From positions 78,514,509 through 78,578,508 of the forward strand of contig CM070577.1 in the NCBI GenBank assembly GCA_036346355.1: a stretch of 64,000 bases of DNA, read 5' to 3'. Source of the DNA: Rhipidocladum racemiflorum (taxonomy: Eukaryota > Streptophyta > Magnoliopsida > Poales > Poaceae). The position numbers and the translations under genes were made by a program. Shown one piece after another: positions 10,411 through 21,018 of this stretch. Position 1 is the first letter of the stretch. Each line of letters begins with the position of its first letter. Below the pieces are notes generated by a model. The model made no database searches. It worked only from the letters and a program-made list of their open reading frames with translations, and had not been told where the DNA came from.

Positions 10411-12221
10411 TGTAGGATCGAAGTATACGAATATAGCAATCAGAGGGGGGGTGAATGATTGTGCGGAAGCTAAAACCAAATTCTTGATCTATTAAAAGTT
10501 CACCCCAAAACAGAACCAAATAATTGCCTCGTTTTCGACAAAAATAGAATGACAGAGGTTCGGTAAAATGCGAATTCCCGGAGATCCAACCGTCGGATCG
10601 ATCTCGAAATTTGGACACAAGAAACTAGATTCTAGTACGAATCGAACCCAAAAAGAATCAGCTCGATCGGACTTACGGATCAAAAGTTATAATCTTCGCA
10701 AGTTTGCTGTTCCAGAACTTGACGAAAATCAATCTAATCGAAACTTGTAGATTGATCAAGAACAACAAAAGATTTATCAACAAAACTTTGAGGAACACTA
10801 GATCAATACCCTAGAGAGGTTTTTGATGGATCAAATCAAGATGAAACTCAAAAAACAAAAACCAATCTAGAACTAGAACAAGTATGCAAACAAGAACCAA
10901 AAGAGAATATTGTAGCACACAAGGAACTAGAAGAATTGATCTTTATTTCTTTTGTCTAAAGTACTCCCATCAAAAGAGTACAAACCCTAAAATTTGAGCC
11001 CAAGGCTCTATGCGCCTAGCTCTCCTTAATTCGATGCCCTTCAACAGGAGACAACCCCTCCTATTTAAAGGACCAACCCACAAGGAGTTCTGAATACAAT
11101 TCCTATTCCCTAGAAGGAATCTGTATCCAACACAACTCTACTTGGCCCAACCTGGCCGAGTACAACTCTTCTGCACTGCTGTATGGCAACCCTACCATAC
11201 TCACGTGACTAACACTTTGCATCGCCAGCGTATGGCCACTGCCATACTCACGTGACTAACACTTTGCACGCGAATGACCTCCTGCCATTCTCACGTGACT
11301 AACCATTCTTCATGTGCACCATTCTCTTAGCCCGAACGTCCCGCATGACATCCTTGACCACCAAGACCTCAGTTCCTCCTGAACCTAGTCGAACCTCGGT
11401 TCCTCCATGAACCTAGTTCCGGTCCGTCATCAACCACGTTCGTCTTGAGCAATACACGCACATGAACAAACCTAAAACAATTCCGAGCACAAGTCCACGA
11501 CTTGACTCACATCAATCCATGCAAATACTCACACGAGCATTGCATAAAGTCCACTTCAAAAGAAGCATCATGAAATTCTCAAAAATTTCATAATCCCAAA
11601 AATGAATCAAACACAATTCCAATTTTGCTCAAAACCCTAATCGAGCAAAAACGCATTCACGACGGACAAGGAAATATGGTCCGGCGTACACATGAAAAAG
11701 TCACTCAAGAAGCCATTCACGACGGACCAACAAAATCGGTCCGGTGTACAAGTGAAAGTATCGGTTTCAAGAAGAAATCATTCCGGCGAAAACACGTTCA
11801 CGACAGACTAAAAGAAATCAGTCCGTCGTACATGCGAAATCAATCCTCAAAAAGCCGTTCATGACTTACCAAAGAAATTGGTCCGACGTACATGCAAAAC
11901 TTACTGGTTTGAGAGTTTGGTCCGGCACAAAAGATGACTTCACTGTTTGCTGTCAAATTGTCAGATGCTCATTTTGCAAATTCAATTCTAAGCCAATTTT
12001 TCAGCACATGATTTCACAATCTCCCCCTTGATGAAAACATTGGCAACACCACTTAGAATTGAACATTTGGCATTCACTTTACAAAAGATTTTGAAATCCA
12101 AAGGATCAAAGACCAAAGTAAGAAAACACAGAATTCCCCCTTTGACCAAAAAGCAAAACAAAATCTCCCCCTGAGAAGGAAAATGTGTGTGAATGTGCAA
12201 TGTGCCCAAAAATTTCAAAAT
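10411..12221 (-). repeat. 5' LTR of the SIRE-type Copia element, truncated at its outer end
   Basis: Direct repeat of 4,813-6,624. At 12,221 the match stops abruptly (...TTTCAAAAT then CGTGCG), about 40 bp before the end deduced from the other copy, and no target duplication is found. From about 11,530 to 12,221 the copy looks identical to its partner, whereas 10,980-11,480 differs at many positions. Confidence 0.85.
11061..11070 (-). promoter_or_regulatory. Candidate LTR TATA box of the SIRE-type element
   Basis: The minus strand reads CTTTAAATAG, and the same motif is at 5,461-5,470 in the other LTR. It lies inside the LTR, downstream (in element orientation) of the G-box repeats. It is the only clear TATA-like site in the right place; no experimental start is implied. 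Confidence 0.45.
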
Positions 12222-13934
12222 CGTGCGAAATAAAAACAGTCAAATCGTCATCGGAGTGTTCAACCCCGCGAGACAGTTCAACGTTCCAGTGCAAGTTCGG
12301 CAGAGGGTCCTAACCTCTGCAGAACCTCAGTTCCAAAAGAAGGTTGTCATTTCATGCAACAATATTCAGTTGAACTTTTTAATCCTTTCGAACATTCTTA
12401 GTGCTGCGATCAATTCGCAAATTTTAGTGGAATGGGGTGTACCTACCAGGTTCGCAATATACTGTGTCTACTACATGTAACGCATGAATACATATATTAA
12501 GAGAGGTGCTTGCCTTGCTCAGAGAATTCTGGATCAGCGTTCAGGTCGACGAGTGCGGTCTCTCCAACGTAACTATCTAAACCAAGCAAAAACATGAATA
12601 ATAAGCAAAATAAGTAATAAGACGGCAATAATGTTTCTTTCATATACTTCGTAAAACATATTCTCATTCTTCCAACCACGAATAATCTAATCTTATGCTT
12701 ACATAGTTTTGTATATTTGTGTGATTTTTCCAAAGTTTTTTCCAAAGTCATTCGTGTGATTTTTCCAAAGTTTTGTATATTTGTGCAATTTTGAATTACA
12801 TGTTGTATATTTGAGCTTTTTTTTCCTAATATAACATCTACATAGTGTGGTTTTTCAAGTACTAGCAATAACACACGCATACCAAGGTTTTATGAAATAC
12901 GAGGGTATATCTACCTGGTTCGCAATATGGGGTGTTTACTAAAAGTAACGCATGCATACATACATTTCGTCATAACAACATAAGACCGTTAAATTTATGG
13001 TATCAACATAATTTAAGGAGGTGCTTGCCTTGCTTACGAGTTTTTACGGAGCAGCGTCGGGTCGACGTGTGCAGTCTCTGCAGTGTCGGCACCTACACGA
13101 GGCAAAAACAACAGTGCAAAGTCAAATAAGTAATAAGGCAAAATAACTTACCACAGTCCAGAACTTAGGGCCACCAATGTTTTAGTCATATTAATTAAAC
13201 AACCACTTTGGTTCGAGTTATTCAGTTCGGAAAGGAGGTCAACTCCTTTCGGGTCCAAGTAGTGATTACGTCCGAAAAAAAAAACAGTTCAATGTTCGAG
13301 TACAATTTCAACGTTCAAAATAACTTAGCATAGTCCTGAACTTTGGGTCACCCATATTTATGTCAGATTTAGTAGCCAATTTGGTTAGAGTTATTACGTT
13401 CAGAAAGGAGGTCAACTCCTTTCGGGTCCAAGTAGTAATTACATCCAAAAATATGAACAGTGCTGAAAAAATACAGTCCAATGGTCATCGGACGGTCCAG
13501 GCCCCCAAGACAGTTCAACGTTCCAATGGAAGCTCGCTACAGGGTCCTAACCTCTAGAGATACTTAGAGTCCCAAAAGGTAGGTGTTATTTTATGCAAGA
13601 ATATTTAATTGAACTTTTTATTCCGTTCGGACATTCTTACCGACGTACATATTTCTAGGTGCTATATTTAATTAGCAATTTTTATGGAATGCGGGGACAT
13701 ATCTACCAGGATCACAATATAGGGTATTTACTGAGAGTAATGCATCAATACATACATTTGTTAAAAACAACATAACCTAGGAAAAATTGTGGTATGAACA
13801 AGATTGAAGGAGGTGCTTGTCTTGCTCGAGTTTTGATTAGCAGCGTCGTACCTACACGAAGCAAAAACAACAATATGAAGTCAAAGAAGTAGTAAGCCAA
13901 ATTGATTTAACTATGCAATAATTTCAAAAAACTA
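12222..13934. repeat. Degenerate modular repeats, no gene
   Basis: Three related copies of a ~200-bp module (about 12,440-12,640, 12,910-13,150 and 13,700-13,905) share GGAGGTGCTTGCCTTGCT and an AAGCAAAAACAACA-like end. A second module occurs at 12,229-12,410 and 13,460-13,650 (GACAGTTCAACGTTCCA, AGGGTCCTAACCTCT). A third occurs at 13,220-13,310 and 13,390-13,460 (AAGGAGGTCAACTCCTTTCG, itself an inverted repeat). On the minus strand some modules read like short exons followed by gt, but stops and length changes argue against a working gene. The origin is not recognised. Confidence 0.6.
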
Positions 13935-15577
13935 CACTACTACAGAATGGTACATCACTATCGCTTCATCTGTATCGGTTCCTAACTTGTGATGGAAAAA
14001 CCGATTGTGATATGTATGCGTAACCAATCATTTTTAGAAACGTGGTCAGCGATTATCGGTTCTAGCTTAGAACCGATAGTGATGAGGGCACTCATCGATG
14101 TCGGTTCTAGGCGAACCGATCGCGTGATGAGGATCCTGATCGGTTACGGCCTAGAACCGGCTGCGATGATGGTATGTTAATAGTATCGGTTACAGGCTAG
14201 AACCGATAGCGATGAGCACCCTCATCGGTTAGTCGGTTCTAATCTAGAACCGACACTGATGATGGTATGTTAATAGTGTCGGTTTTGGGCAAGAACCGAC
14301 ACTGATGAGGTGCACCCTCATCACAGTCGGTTCTGGACAAGAACCGACATTGATGATCGCGTGTCAACAGTGTCGGTTCTGGGCTAGAACCGACACTAAT
14401 GACCAAAATCAATGTCTAAATTCAAATTCACATAACTTTCACGTTTTAAATCCAAAAATTATGAAATAAATTTCTAAATTCATGTTTCATCCCTTAGATT
14501 CGAAATATGCAAAAATACTCTATGTTTGACCTCTGTTTAAAATTCAGATTTGAATTTAAAGATTAGGTTAAAACATGCATGCTATTTTGTAGAATTTGAA
14601 CAAATGAACTCCAAACTTAATGAAACAGATTTTGTTGGAATTATGAGGTTATAAGTAACTCAAAGCTGTAAAAATATTTAAGTTAGAACCAACACAGATA
14701 AGGAGATGTGTATGTTTGGTAAAATGGCCATAACTTTTGACTCGTAACTCCGATCGTGGTGTTCTTTGGCTCGTTAGAAAGATAATGAAAAATAGTATCC
14801 GAAAATGATTGGGCGAGTGCATGTGTGCGAGAAAATTAGATGGTTAGATCTTGAACTTTTGGGCGAGTGCATGTGTGCGAGAAAATCAGAATTCCAAAAA
14901 AACATCGTTTAGGGCCTCAAAACGGCCTCCGAAGTTTTGTAGCCGTTTCGGTCTCTTTTTTTTTGTCTTTTCGTATGCTCCAAACCGTATTCTTCGTGAT
15001 CATAGATAATATATATATAACCCGTATTTGGAGTATGAGAATACTAAAATCGATGTTCGGGTGCTCTGTGAGGTTAAAGGGAATGGGACGCGTTATATTT
15101 CAGATGTGATCATACTAACACTATAGTACCAGACCATATACGAACTTTGAAGTTAAGCGTGCTTGGCGAGAGTAGTCTTTGGGATGGGTGACCTCTCGAG
15201 AATTGCACCTGTATTGTGTTAAAATCGGCGATAGAGAGGACACAGGAAGTCCACGTCTTTGTGTTAAAAACATCTTATGACACATATATGTAGTTTCCCA
15301 CCTAGAACCGACACGAGATGAGGGTAATTTGTGTCGGTTCTAGTTGGGAACCCGTGATGACCCTCATCGTATCGGTTCTAGTTGGGAACCGACTGAGATG
15401 ACCCTTCATCTGTGTCGGTTCTAGATAGGAACCGACTGTGATAATAGATTATTACTGTCGGGTGAGAACCGACTGTGATAGAGCCTGTTTATCACTATCG
15501 TTGGACTTTGTATCGCTATCAAAACCGATAGTGATGACGAAAAAGAACCGATTGTGATGTCCTATTCTGTAGTAGTG
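13935..15577. mobile_element. Non-autonomous CACTA element with embedded 5S-like segment
   Basis: Starts CACTACTACAGAATGG and ends CCTATTCTGTAGTAGTG, an inverted pair. It is flanked on both sides by CTA (13,932-13,934 and 15,578-15,580), the 3-bp target duplication of CACTA (En/Spm) transposons. The subterminal regions (about 13,970-14,410 and 15,300-15,560) consist of repeated inverted motifs such as TCGGTTCTAG and CTAGAACCGA, the usual transposase-binding arrays. No transposase is encoded. The middle is AT-rich non-coding DNA plus a 5S rRNA-like segment. Confidence 0.92.
15102..15219 (+). pseudogene. 5S rRNA-derived segment inside the CACTA element
   Basis: About 118 nt, close to the 119-120 nt of plant 5S rRNA. 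It aligns from AGATGTGATCATAC (5S usually GGATGCGATCATACC) through GAAGTTAAGCGTGCTTGG (box A region), CGAGAGTAGT (intermediate element) and GGATGGGTGACCTC (box C start). The 5' third and the 3' end are more diverged, and one G of CTTGGGCGAG is missing. The sequence upstream (GGGACGCGTTATATTTC) is shared with the second copy at 45,821. It is unlikely to give functional rRNA, but the internal Pol III promoter is largely preserved. Confidence 0.85.
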
Positions 15578-15580
15578 CTA

Positions 15581-15949
15581 TAACCACCGCCTTGCCTTCA
15601 AGCTCCCAGAACAACCACTACAATACAATCTGCTCTAACACTCTTCCCTCACACTCTGCTCTCAGACTCTTCCCTCACACTCTGCTCTCGCACACTGCAA
15701 GGAGAGCGACGCAGCACCTCAATTTATAGGCTCAAAAACAATTACTGTCACGTTTACATTAATCTCGATTATTATACGCATAATCGTGTCATTTATTTTT
15801 AATTACGTTGATTAGAACCAACATTAGCCTTAATCAGCTGATTATGCGGCATTGGATACCAACTCGATTTGACTTGACGTGCTATTTCAACCACCGTTCG
15901 CTGTTTCTATCATATGCATGCAGCTTTCGGCCAAAGCATCGAATATTTT
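15581..15949. other. Non-coding; candidate minus-strand TATA and direct repeats
   Basis: Contains two copies of CTCTTCCCTCACACTCTGCTCT (quoted here as CTCTTCCCTCACACTCTG, 15,640-15,690). On the minus strand TATAAATT at 15,722-15,729 lies about 30 bp ahead of them. This could be a core promoter directed at the repeated modules to the left, now separated from them by the CACTA insertion. No protein is recognised. Confidence 0.3.
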
Positions 15950-16185
15950 AGCATGGAGCAGGGGGAAGCGGGTCGCGCGAGCAGGGGGCAGGCTGGCGGG
16001 CGCACGACGGGCGGCACCTGGCTGCCGCCACCCCATACGGCGGCAGCCAGGCTGACGTGGCAGGCGGGCCAGCGGCGGGCTAGTGGGCGTAGCGACACCT
16101 GGCTGCCGCCGTCCCGTGTGGCGGCAGCCAGGGCTCCCGCCATGTGGTGTGGCGGCCGCCACGTGGCGCGGCGGCTCCCCATGAT
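15950..16185. repeat. GC-rich direct repeat with perfect 10-bp hairpins
   Basis: GGCTGCCGCC...GGCGGCAGCC hairpins at 16,020-16,048 and 16,101-16,129 have nine- and ten-base loops. They belong to an ~81-bp direct repeat beginning CACCTGGCTGCCGCC. A third GC palindrome, GGCGGCCGCC, follows at about 16,151. Open frames here on both strands follow from the GC bias and are not credited as genes. Confidence 0.7.
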
Positions 16186-16812
16186 ATTTTTGCTATTTTT
16201 ATTCTTTGATGTATATTTCTGATATTTTAGATTACATGTTGTATATTTGGGGTATATTTCCCGCCACATGCAGCCACGTTCCAGACAGGTCTCGTACGGC
16301 CGTGAAGCTTCCTCGGCAGTGGCGCTGTACAGCAGCCAAGAGCAACAGGAAGAAAAGAGAAGTTGCACACGAGTCTCAGGCCAGCGCAGTAGGAGGCCGC
16401 AGGTCGCTACAGTACTCAATACTGTAGAACAAAGGACTAAGCGCAAGGCAGTAGCTTAGTCCGGTGAGAAAAAAAGAAAGAAAGAACGGAGAAGGCATAT
16501 CTCCCTAATACCCGCAATTAGTGAGTGTCGCCAATAATCGTTGAGACAAGATGGTATTGGTAGCCATTTGCGTGTCTCATCGAAGGACATTGAGGAGTTG
16601 TTGGTGTTGTTATTGCTATGTCTGTGCACAAGATTTCTTGTAGGTGCGTCCAAGTTTCTCGTAGGTAAGCTCTAATGCAAGTCTGCATGTCACCATCAAC
16701 TTTGTGTTTCCGGTGAAAAGACAATTAGAGTAGAGGCAAAAGGTCATGATTACCGGCAAGGTGCGTCACCAGTGGTATGGCTAGCAAGAAGAAAGCAGAA
16801 CTCCTTGGAAAT

Positions 16813-17082
16813 TGTTGAAAACTAGTCAAGAATTGCCATAATTGTTGATTTGCCGCATCATGATGCAATAGGCAATCAGATCAATCAGTTAGTTTGCTTC
16901 CTTAGTTAGGCTTTCCATGTTTAGAGCTTGCCTTGGTTAGCAAGTTGATTAGATGGTCCGTCCACTATAAAAGAGCATGTATCTATGAGTTTGAGCATAA
17001 CACAAGAGAATAACATTAAAAAAAATTGCCCCAAAACTTCTTTGTGTTCGTGTGCGTTCATGATCCAGGCTAAAAGCCAACA
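16813..17082 (+). repeat. Possible solo LTR (270 bp), Copia-like
   Basis: Bounded by TGTTG and CAACA, with a TATA box (CTATAAAAGAG at about 16,966), a short AT-rich leader and a 3' part ending ...AAAGCCAACA. The layout matches a short plant LTR. No 5-bp target duplication is seen (GAAAT versus CTGCC) and no partner LTR occurs in the window, so this remains a tentative call. Confidence 0.4.
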
Positions 17083-18005
17083 CTGCCCCAACTTAAAGGA
17101 TAATTAGTGGAAGGTTAGATTAGTAATTTTGTATCCTTAATAAATTAGAAGAGGGTTAAGGTGGTAAAAAAACACATGCCCCTCTAATCGTGCAAACGTA
17201 CCCATTTGCAAATTGATTTTTTTTTTTCTGTCTGGCTGACGGCCGAAACGGGAGATGGAGAAGCCACATGACCAGGATATGTTCAGCCGTGCAGCCGTGC
17301 GACTGAGAGGGCAAGAAGCAATGTGACCGTGCCAGTTAGCCAAGGGAGAAGGTCGAGGGATGTAGGGATTATTTCTTGAGTAACCAACAACAGTTTACAT
17401 GGTGTAAGAGTAATTTTCATAGTTTTTGCACCGAGTACAGTTGATTGATTGCGACAAAGTGCTTGGCGACAGACAACATAAATTGTGCGAAGATTTTTTT
17501 AGGCAATTAGGTATGCAAACGTTTTCCGCAGGCGATGGGGCCATGGACTCTCTTGGAAGAGCTGGAGTAGCTGACGGACAAGGAGGGGAGGCGACGAGGC
17601 GTCGCAGCAGCGGCCAAATTCTTTGAGTAACTGACATCAATTCACATGATGTACGAGTAACTGACATCAATTCACGGCCAAATTCTTTGAGATAAGCATA
17701 GGAATGTTTATGGAATTGTTGAGTATAATGGAGGATTATACTCATGGGCTTGGTAGTATTTGAGTGAGAAAATGTGAGGGCGAGACCCTCATAGGGAAAG
17801 AACCAGTTGTGGTTTGGCAAGAATTTACAGCTCTAGCTTGGGCTCGGCGTAGAACTTGGGTTGTGGTTCAAAAGGTGGTCATGATGGAAGCTTGTGATGT
17901 CGGTTCAAATTTTGTTGAGAATATGGTTGGTTGTTTAAAAGGTGATGATAATTTGAAATAAAGTGTTCTATCATGAACATTGTCTTAGCTAGTTGTCCCT
18001 GGGTG
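17083..18005. other. No recognisable gene
   Basis: Low-complexity intergenic sequence with a short duplicated phrase (GAGTAACTGACATCAATTCA at about 17,624 and 17,650). The open frames are short and show no family features. Confidence 0.5.
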
Positions 18006-19311
18006 TGTTACGCCTAGGAGAGAATAGAATGAAAGTGTAACGTGGTTTGTAGTCGAAAAGAAAGTATTGTCGATGCAGGCTATGTACGTAGATGAGCATT
18101 TGTGTACTGTTTTGTGGGCAAGTTTTGAGTGTGTTGTACCTATGTGCAGGTGGTGTGACCCCGGGAGTGCCCTCAACCTCTCGCCACTCCGTCACTCACA
18201 GTTGAAGGCAAGTGTATTGTAGTGGTTTTGGCTTAGGGAGCCGTAATGTTTGATAATGAGATAGTTTATACATGTTTTATGATATGATGCCATGATTGAT
18301 TCTTGCAAGTGACATGATGAAAATGATTTATTATAAGGCTATGCAATGATTAGTTGAGTTTATGTGCAAGATTGTTTATGCTTATGGCATATTTGCATAC
18401 ATGGCATGAGAACTGGCCAGGTCGGTGAGAAAGTCATAACTAGTCCGGTGAGGTCGGTGAGAAAGTTATGACTAGTTCGGAGCGCCATTGAGAAAAACCT
18501 ACCTCGTGATTCCATCCATAGTTGTGAATGGAAGCGAGGAGTAGGCACCTTCCACGGGATGGAAGGGAAAAAGGGGGTGCACATCGACGGGTGTGCACTC
18601 AGCAATACCGGTATGTGCTTCAAAGAGACATGTGCATTGCATTGCATGAATGAAGTTGTTTTATGAGATGCTTATGATGTTCTATGAGATGCATATGAAG
18701 ATGTTTTATTAAGATGTTTATGATGATGGTATATGAGAGCATAAGTGAAGAAGGTTATGAGTTGATCCTCATGATGTGTGAATGGCATAAAGTATGTATG
18801 TGCATTGTTATTGTTTTTGTACCATTGCAATACACTTTGCTGAGTGATGAACTCACGCTTGTTGTTTATGTTTTTTTAGGAACCTTGAATCCGGTGTTTG
18901 GGAAAGGAAGCTAGAATCACGTCTTCACTTTGCATCACACAAATAGACAACGTCAAACCCTTTCCATAGTTATGATGGTTATCTTATGGAACTAAGTTGG
19001 TTTTATTGCTTAATTGTGTGCTTGGTCATATTATTTGATTCGTTTAGCTCATGAAGTGGTTGAATGCTTTATTCTGGACTTATTTTGTTGCTATGCCACT
19101 TGTTATTGCTGTTTTAGATGTCTTTTATTATGTTATATCTTGTGATAATATTGTTGTTGCTTCAAACCATGGAAAAAAAAGGAGATGCTGCCGAAATTTT
19201 CGGTTTTAGCATTTACACCCTTGCTGTAATTTGACTTTAATTGTGGTATTTAGTTGTTGTTTCCTCTATGATTGGTGGCATCCAGGGCATACTAGATGCC
19301 GGGGTGTTACA
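18006..19311 (+). repeat. LTR fragment or solo LTR of a Gypsy element (Tekay/Del-like)
   Basis: Ends in CCGGGGTGTTACA, the usual 3' terminus of grass Del/Tekay LTRs (which begin TGTAACACCCC). The body is AT-rich with ATG/TAT-rich tracts as in such LTRs. A 5' end at TGTTACGCC (18,006) is a guess and the flanking 5-mers do not match. A ~30-bp duplicated phrase (GGTCGGTGAGAAAGT) lies at 18,420-18,475. Confidence 0.4.
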
Positions 19312-19739
19312 GGCGGCGCACAAGGGAGCCACAGCGATGACTCACCGGGGCGGCGCGACGGAAGCCGAGGCACGTTGTGGTGAGGAAGACGAGACGGCGG
19401 GAGGTAAGGCGGGACGACAACGAGACAAAGAGACGATGACAATAGCAACAAGCACAGTGACCACGGCCGTGGCCACGGTGCGAAGACGCTTAGCGGGCGG
19501 GCAGCATCGGTGACCTCGGCAGTGACGGCGTCGCGACCTCCGCATGTAACCCCCGCCCCACTCCTCTCCCTGCCGCAGCCGGTGTGCCCTGCAGTGGCCC
19601 TCCATGCACCTGCCACGGGCCCGTAGTAGAGCCACTGTGCCACGGTGTGCCGACCATGTTGCTCATCGTACCTGGTTCTTCGACCCAGCACGCCCCGAGG
19701 AACAATGACGGGTCAGCCTAGCACGGCCAACTTCGTATC
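19312..19739. other. GC-rich non-coding spacer
   Basis: Overlapping open frames on both strands follow from GC richness; none shows a recognisable domain. The last five bases, GTATC, form the left target duplication of the LTR element that follows. Confidence 0.45.
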
Positions 19740-19981
19740 TGTTATGATATGGTTAGAGTCCGTGTCCCTGTATGGTAGGACTCTATCCATTGGTGGACGA
19801 ATCTGAAATAATCTCCTGGGGTCCTCCACTATATATATAAGGCATTGCCTTGTACAGAAATACTGAATCTAATAAAGAGAGAGGTTTCCCCCTTGTATGG
19901 TGTGCTTCTCCTTTTTTTCTGTTCGTGTGATTGCTTGGCGTGCCATGGATTGGCGTGGGTGAACGATCTTGTTTCACAACA
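19740..19981 (+). repeat. 5' LTR (242 bp) of the small LTR element
   Basis: TG...CA ends, TATA box CTATATATATAAGG at about 19,829, and a polyadenylation-type AATAAAG at about 19,871. The bases directly after it, CATTATTAGTATGAG, occupy the primer-binding position. Confidence 0.75.
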
Positions 19982-19991
19982 CATTATTAGT

Positions 19992-20276
19992 ATGAGTCTC
20001 TACCGCAAGAAGCGAAGGATCGTCGATAACAATGAGCGACTACTACCAGCGATTGATCGCCCGATCCGATCTGCAATCAACTCGTCACCACGCCGGCATC
20101 CATTCGGATTGCCGAAAAAGTCCTATGCGACTCTATCCTACATGATAGCCAACATTTTCGGCATCAAGAAAGTAAGTCGAAAAATCATGCAGATTGTTTT
20201 GCTAGATGTTAGATCTAATCTACTGTTTAGATCTGTTACTGTTCATAAAAAAAATCGCGTCGGTGGAGACGCCTAG
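19992..20276 (+). pseudogene. Short internal ORF of the small LTR element (unknown)
   Basis: An ATG at 19,992 opens MSLYRKKRRIVDNNERLL..., basic and without a recognised domain, directly after the LTR and primer-binding position. It is in the place of gag and may be a gag remnant. The frame runs to a stop at about 20,274, past a likely splice donor (GAAAGTAAGT at 20,168). Function not recognised. Confidence 0.3.
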
Positions 20277-20715
20277 AAGGCATCTTGCCGTACGCCACGC
20301 CCGTCGCCTCCATCGCCGCCGGCCGCCTCGCCACAGTCGAAGCCACCCGCCCCGGCTACCCGGCCACCGCCGCCTGCGCAGTCGTCTTGACCCGGCCCGG
20401 CTTGAAGCCGATGGCCGCCCGATGCCGTCGTGACCCAGCCCGAGCGGCATGCTCGGCCGCCTGTATCCGGCCAGCGAGAACCGGCCGGCGGCGGCGCGAG
20501 GCAGCGCCACGATCGTTGCGCCGCGCTGGCTCACCACGCGTCCAAACGCTGCCCTGCCGCGCCTGAAGCCGGCAAGGTGGCCGAACAGCTACCGCATGCC
20601 GCGCCGCCGCGCCTGCATCGTTGCGCGCACCACCTGGCTTGAAGCCCCCGTTGTGCCCCGCCTCCTGGTCGCCGAGCCGAACTGCCGGCGCTGCCGCTTG
20701 GAACCGAACTGCTTC

Positions 20716-20990
20716 TAAAGCCCCACCTTCAGAAGCGGTTCGTGACACGAACCCCTTCTAAAGCTTTAGAAGCGGTTGGGGACACGAACCGCTTGTAAAG
20801 ATCTTTAGAAGGGGTTCGTGCCACGAACCCCTTCTAAAGGTGGGGCTTTAGAAGGGGTTCGTGCCACGAACCGCTTCCAGAGATCCCCTCCGGCCTGTTG
20901 CCACGAACCGCTTCTAGTGTGAGCATTACAACCGGTTCGCATCAAACCGTTTCTAATAGGCCGCTTGTGATGCCCGATTTTGTAGTAGTG
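20716..20990. mobile_element. CACTA 3' end with inverted subterminal repeats (fragment)
   Basis: Ends CCCGATTTTGTAGTAGTG, the inverted form of a CACTACTACAAAA terminus. The preceding 270 bp are repeated inverted motifs (GAAGCGGTTCGTG / CACGAACC, CTTCTAAAG / CTTTAGAAG). No matching CACTA start was found upstream. The GC-rich stretch 20,277-20,715 may be its interior or captured DNA. Confidence 0.75.
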
Positions 20991-21018
20991 GTGAATGATC
21001 TTGTTTCACAACAGTATC

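Larger units (their letters stand above)
4813..12221 (-). mobile_element. SIRE/Maximus-type Copia LTR retrotransposon, internally deleted
   Basis: Two direct repeats starting TGTAGGATCGAAG at 4,813 and 10,411 are the LTRs. The element reads on the minus strand, so the right copy is the 5' LTR. A primer-binding site complementary to initiator tRNA-Met lies immediately inside it. Gag is present; protease is followed almost at once by the end of RNase H, so integrase and most of reverse transcriptase have been deleted. The long LTRs and a gag with a coiled-coil extension and two zinc knuckles point to the SIRE lineage (Opie/Ji-like in grasses). The outer right end is cut about 40 bp short at 12,221, and no 5-bp target duplication is visible. 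Confidence 0.85.
19740..21013 (+). mobile_element. Small non-autonomous LTR element (TRIM-like), disrupted by a CACTA end
   Basis: The left LTR (19,740-19,981) starts TGTTATGATATGG and ends TTGTTTCACAACA. Its last 23 bases recur with one change at 20,991-21,013. GTATC flanks the whole (19,735-19,739 and 21,014-21,018), a perfect 5-bp target duplication. Between them lie a short internal region and the 3' end of a CACTA element, whose arrival and later deletion removed most of the 3' LTR. No pol domains are present, so the element depended on another element's enzymes. Confidence 0.75.

Noticed and set aside
12497..12880. 127-residue minus-strand open frame
   Set aside because: Only the last ~25 codons overlap a repeated module; the rest is AT-rich spacer with no family features.
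15102..15219. Functional 5S rRNA gene
   Set aside because: The 5' third and 3' end are too diverged and a base is missing in the box A/intermediate region; treated as 5S-derived.
20220..20748. Overlapping open frames next to the CACTA end
   Set aside because: All are Arg/Pro/Ala-rich and overlap on both strands, as expected from GC richness.
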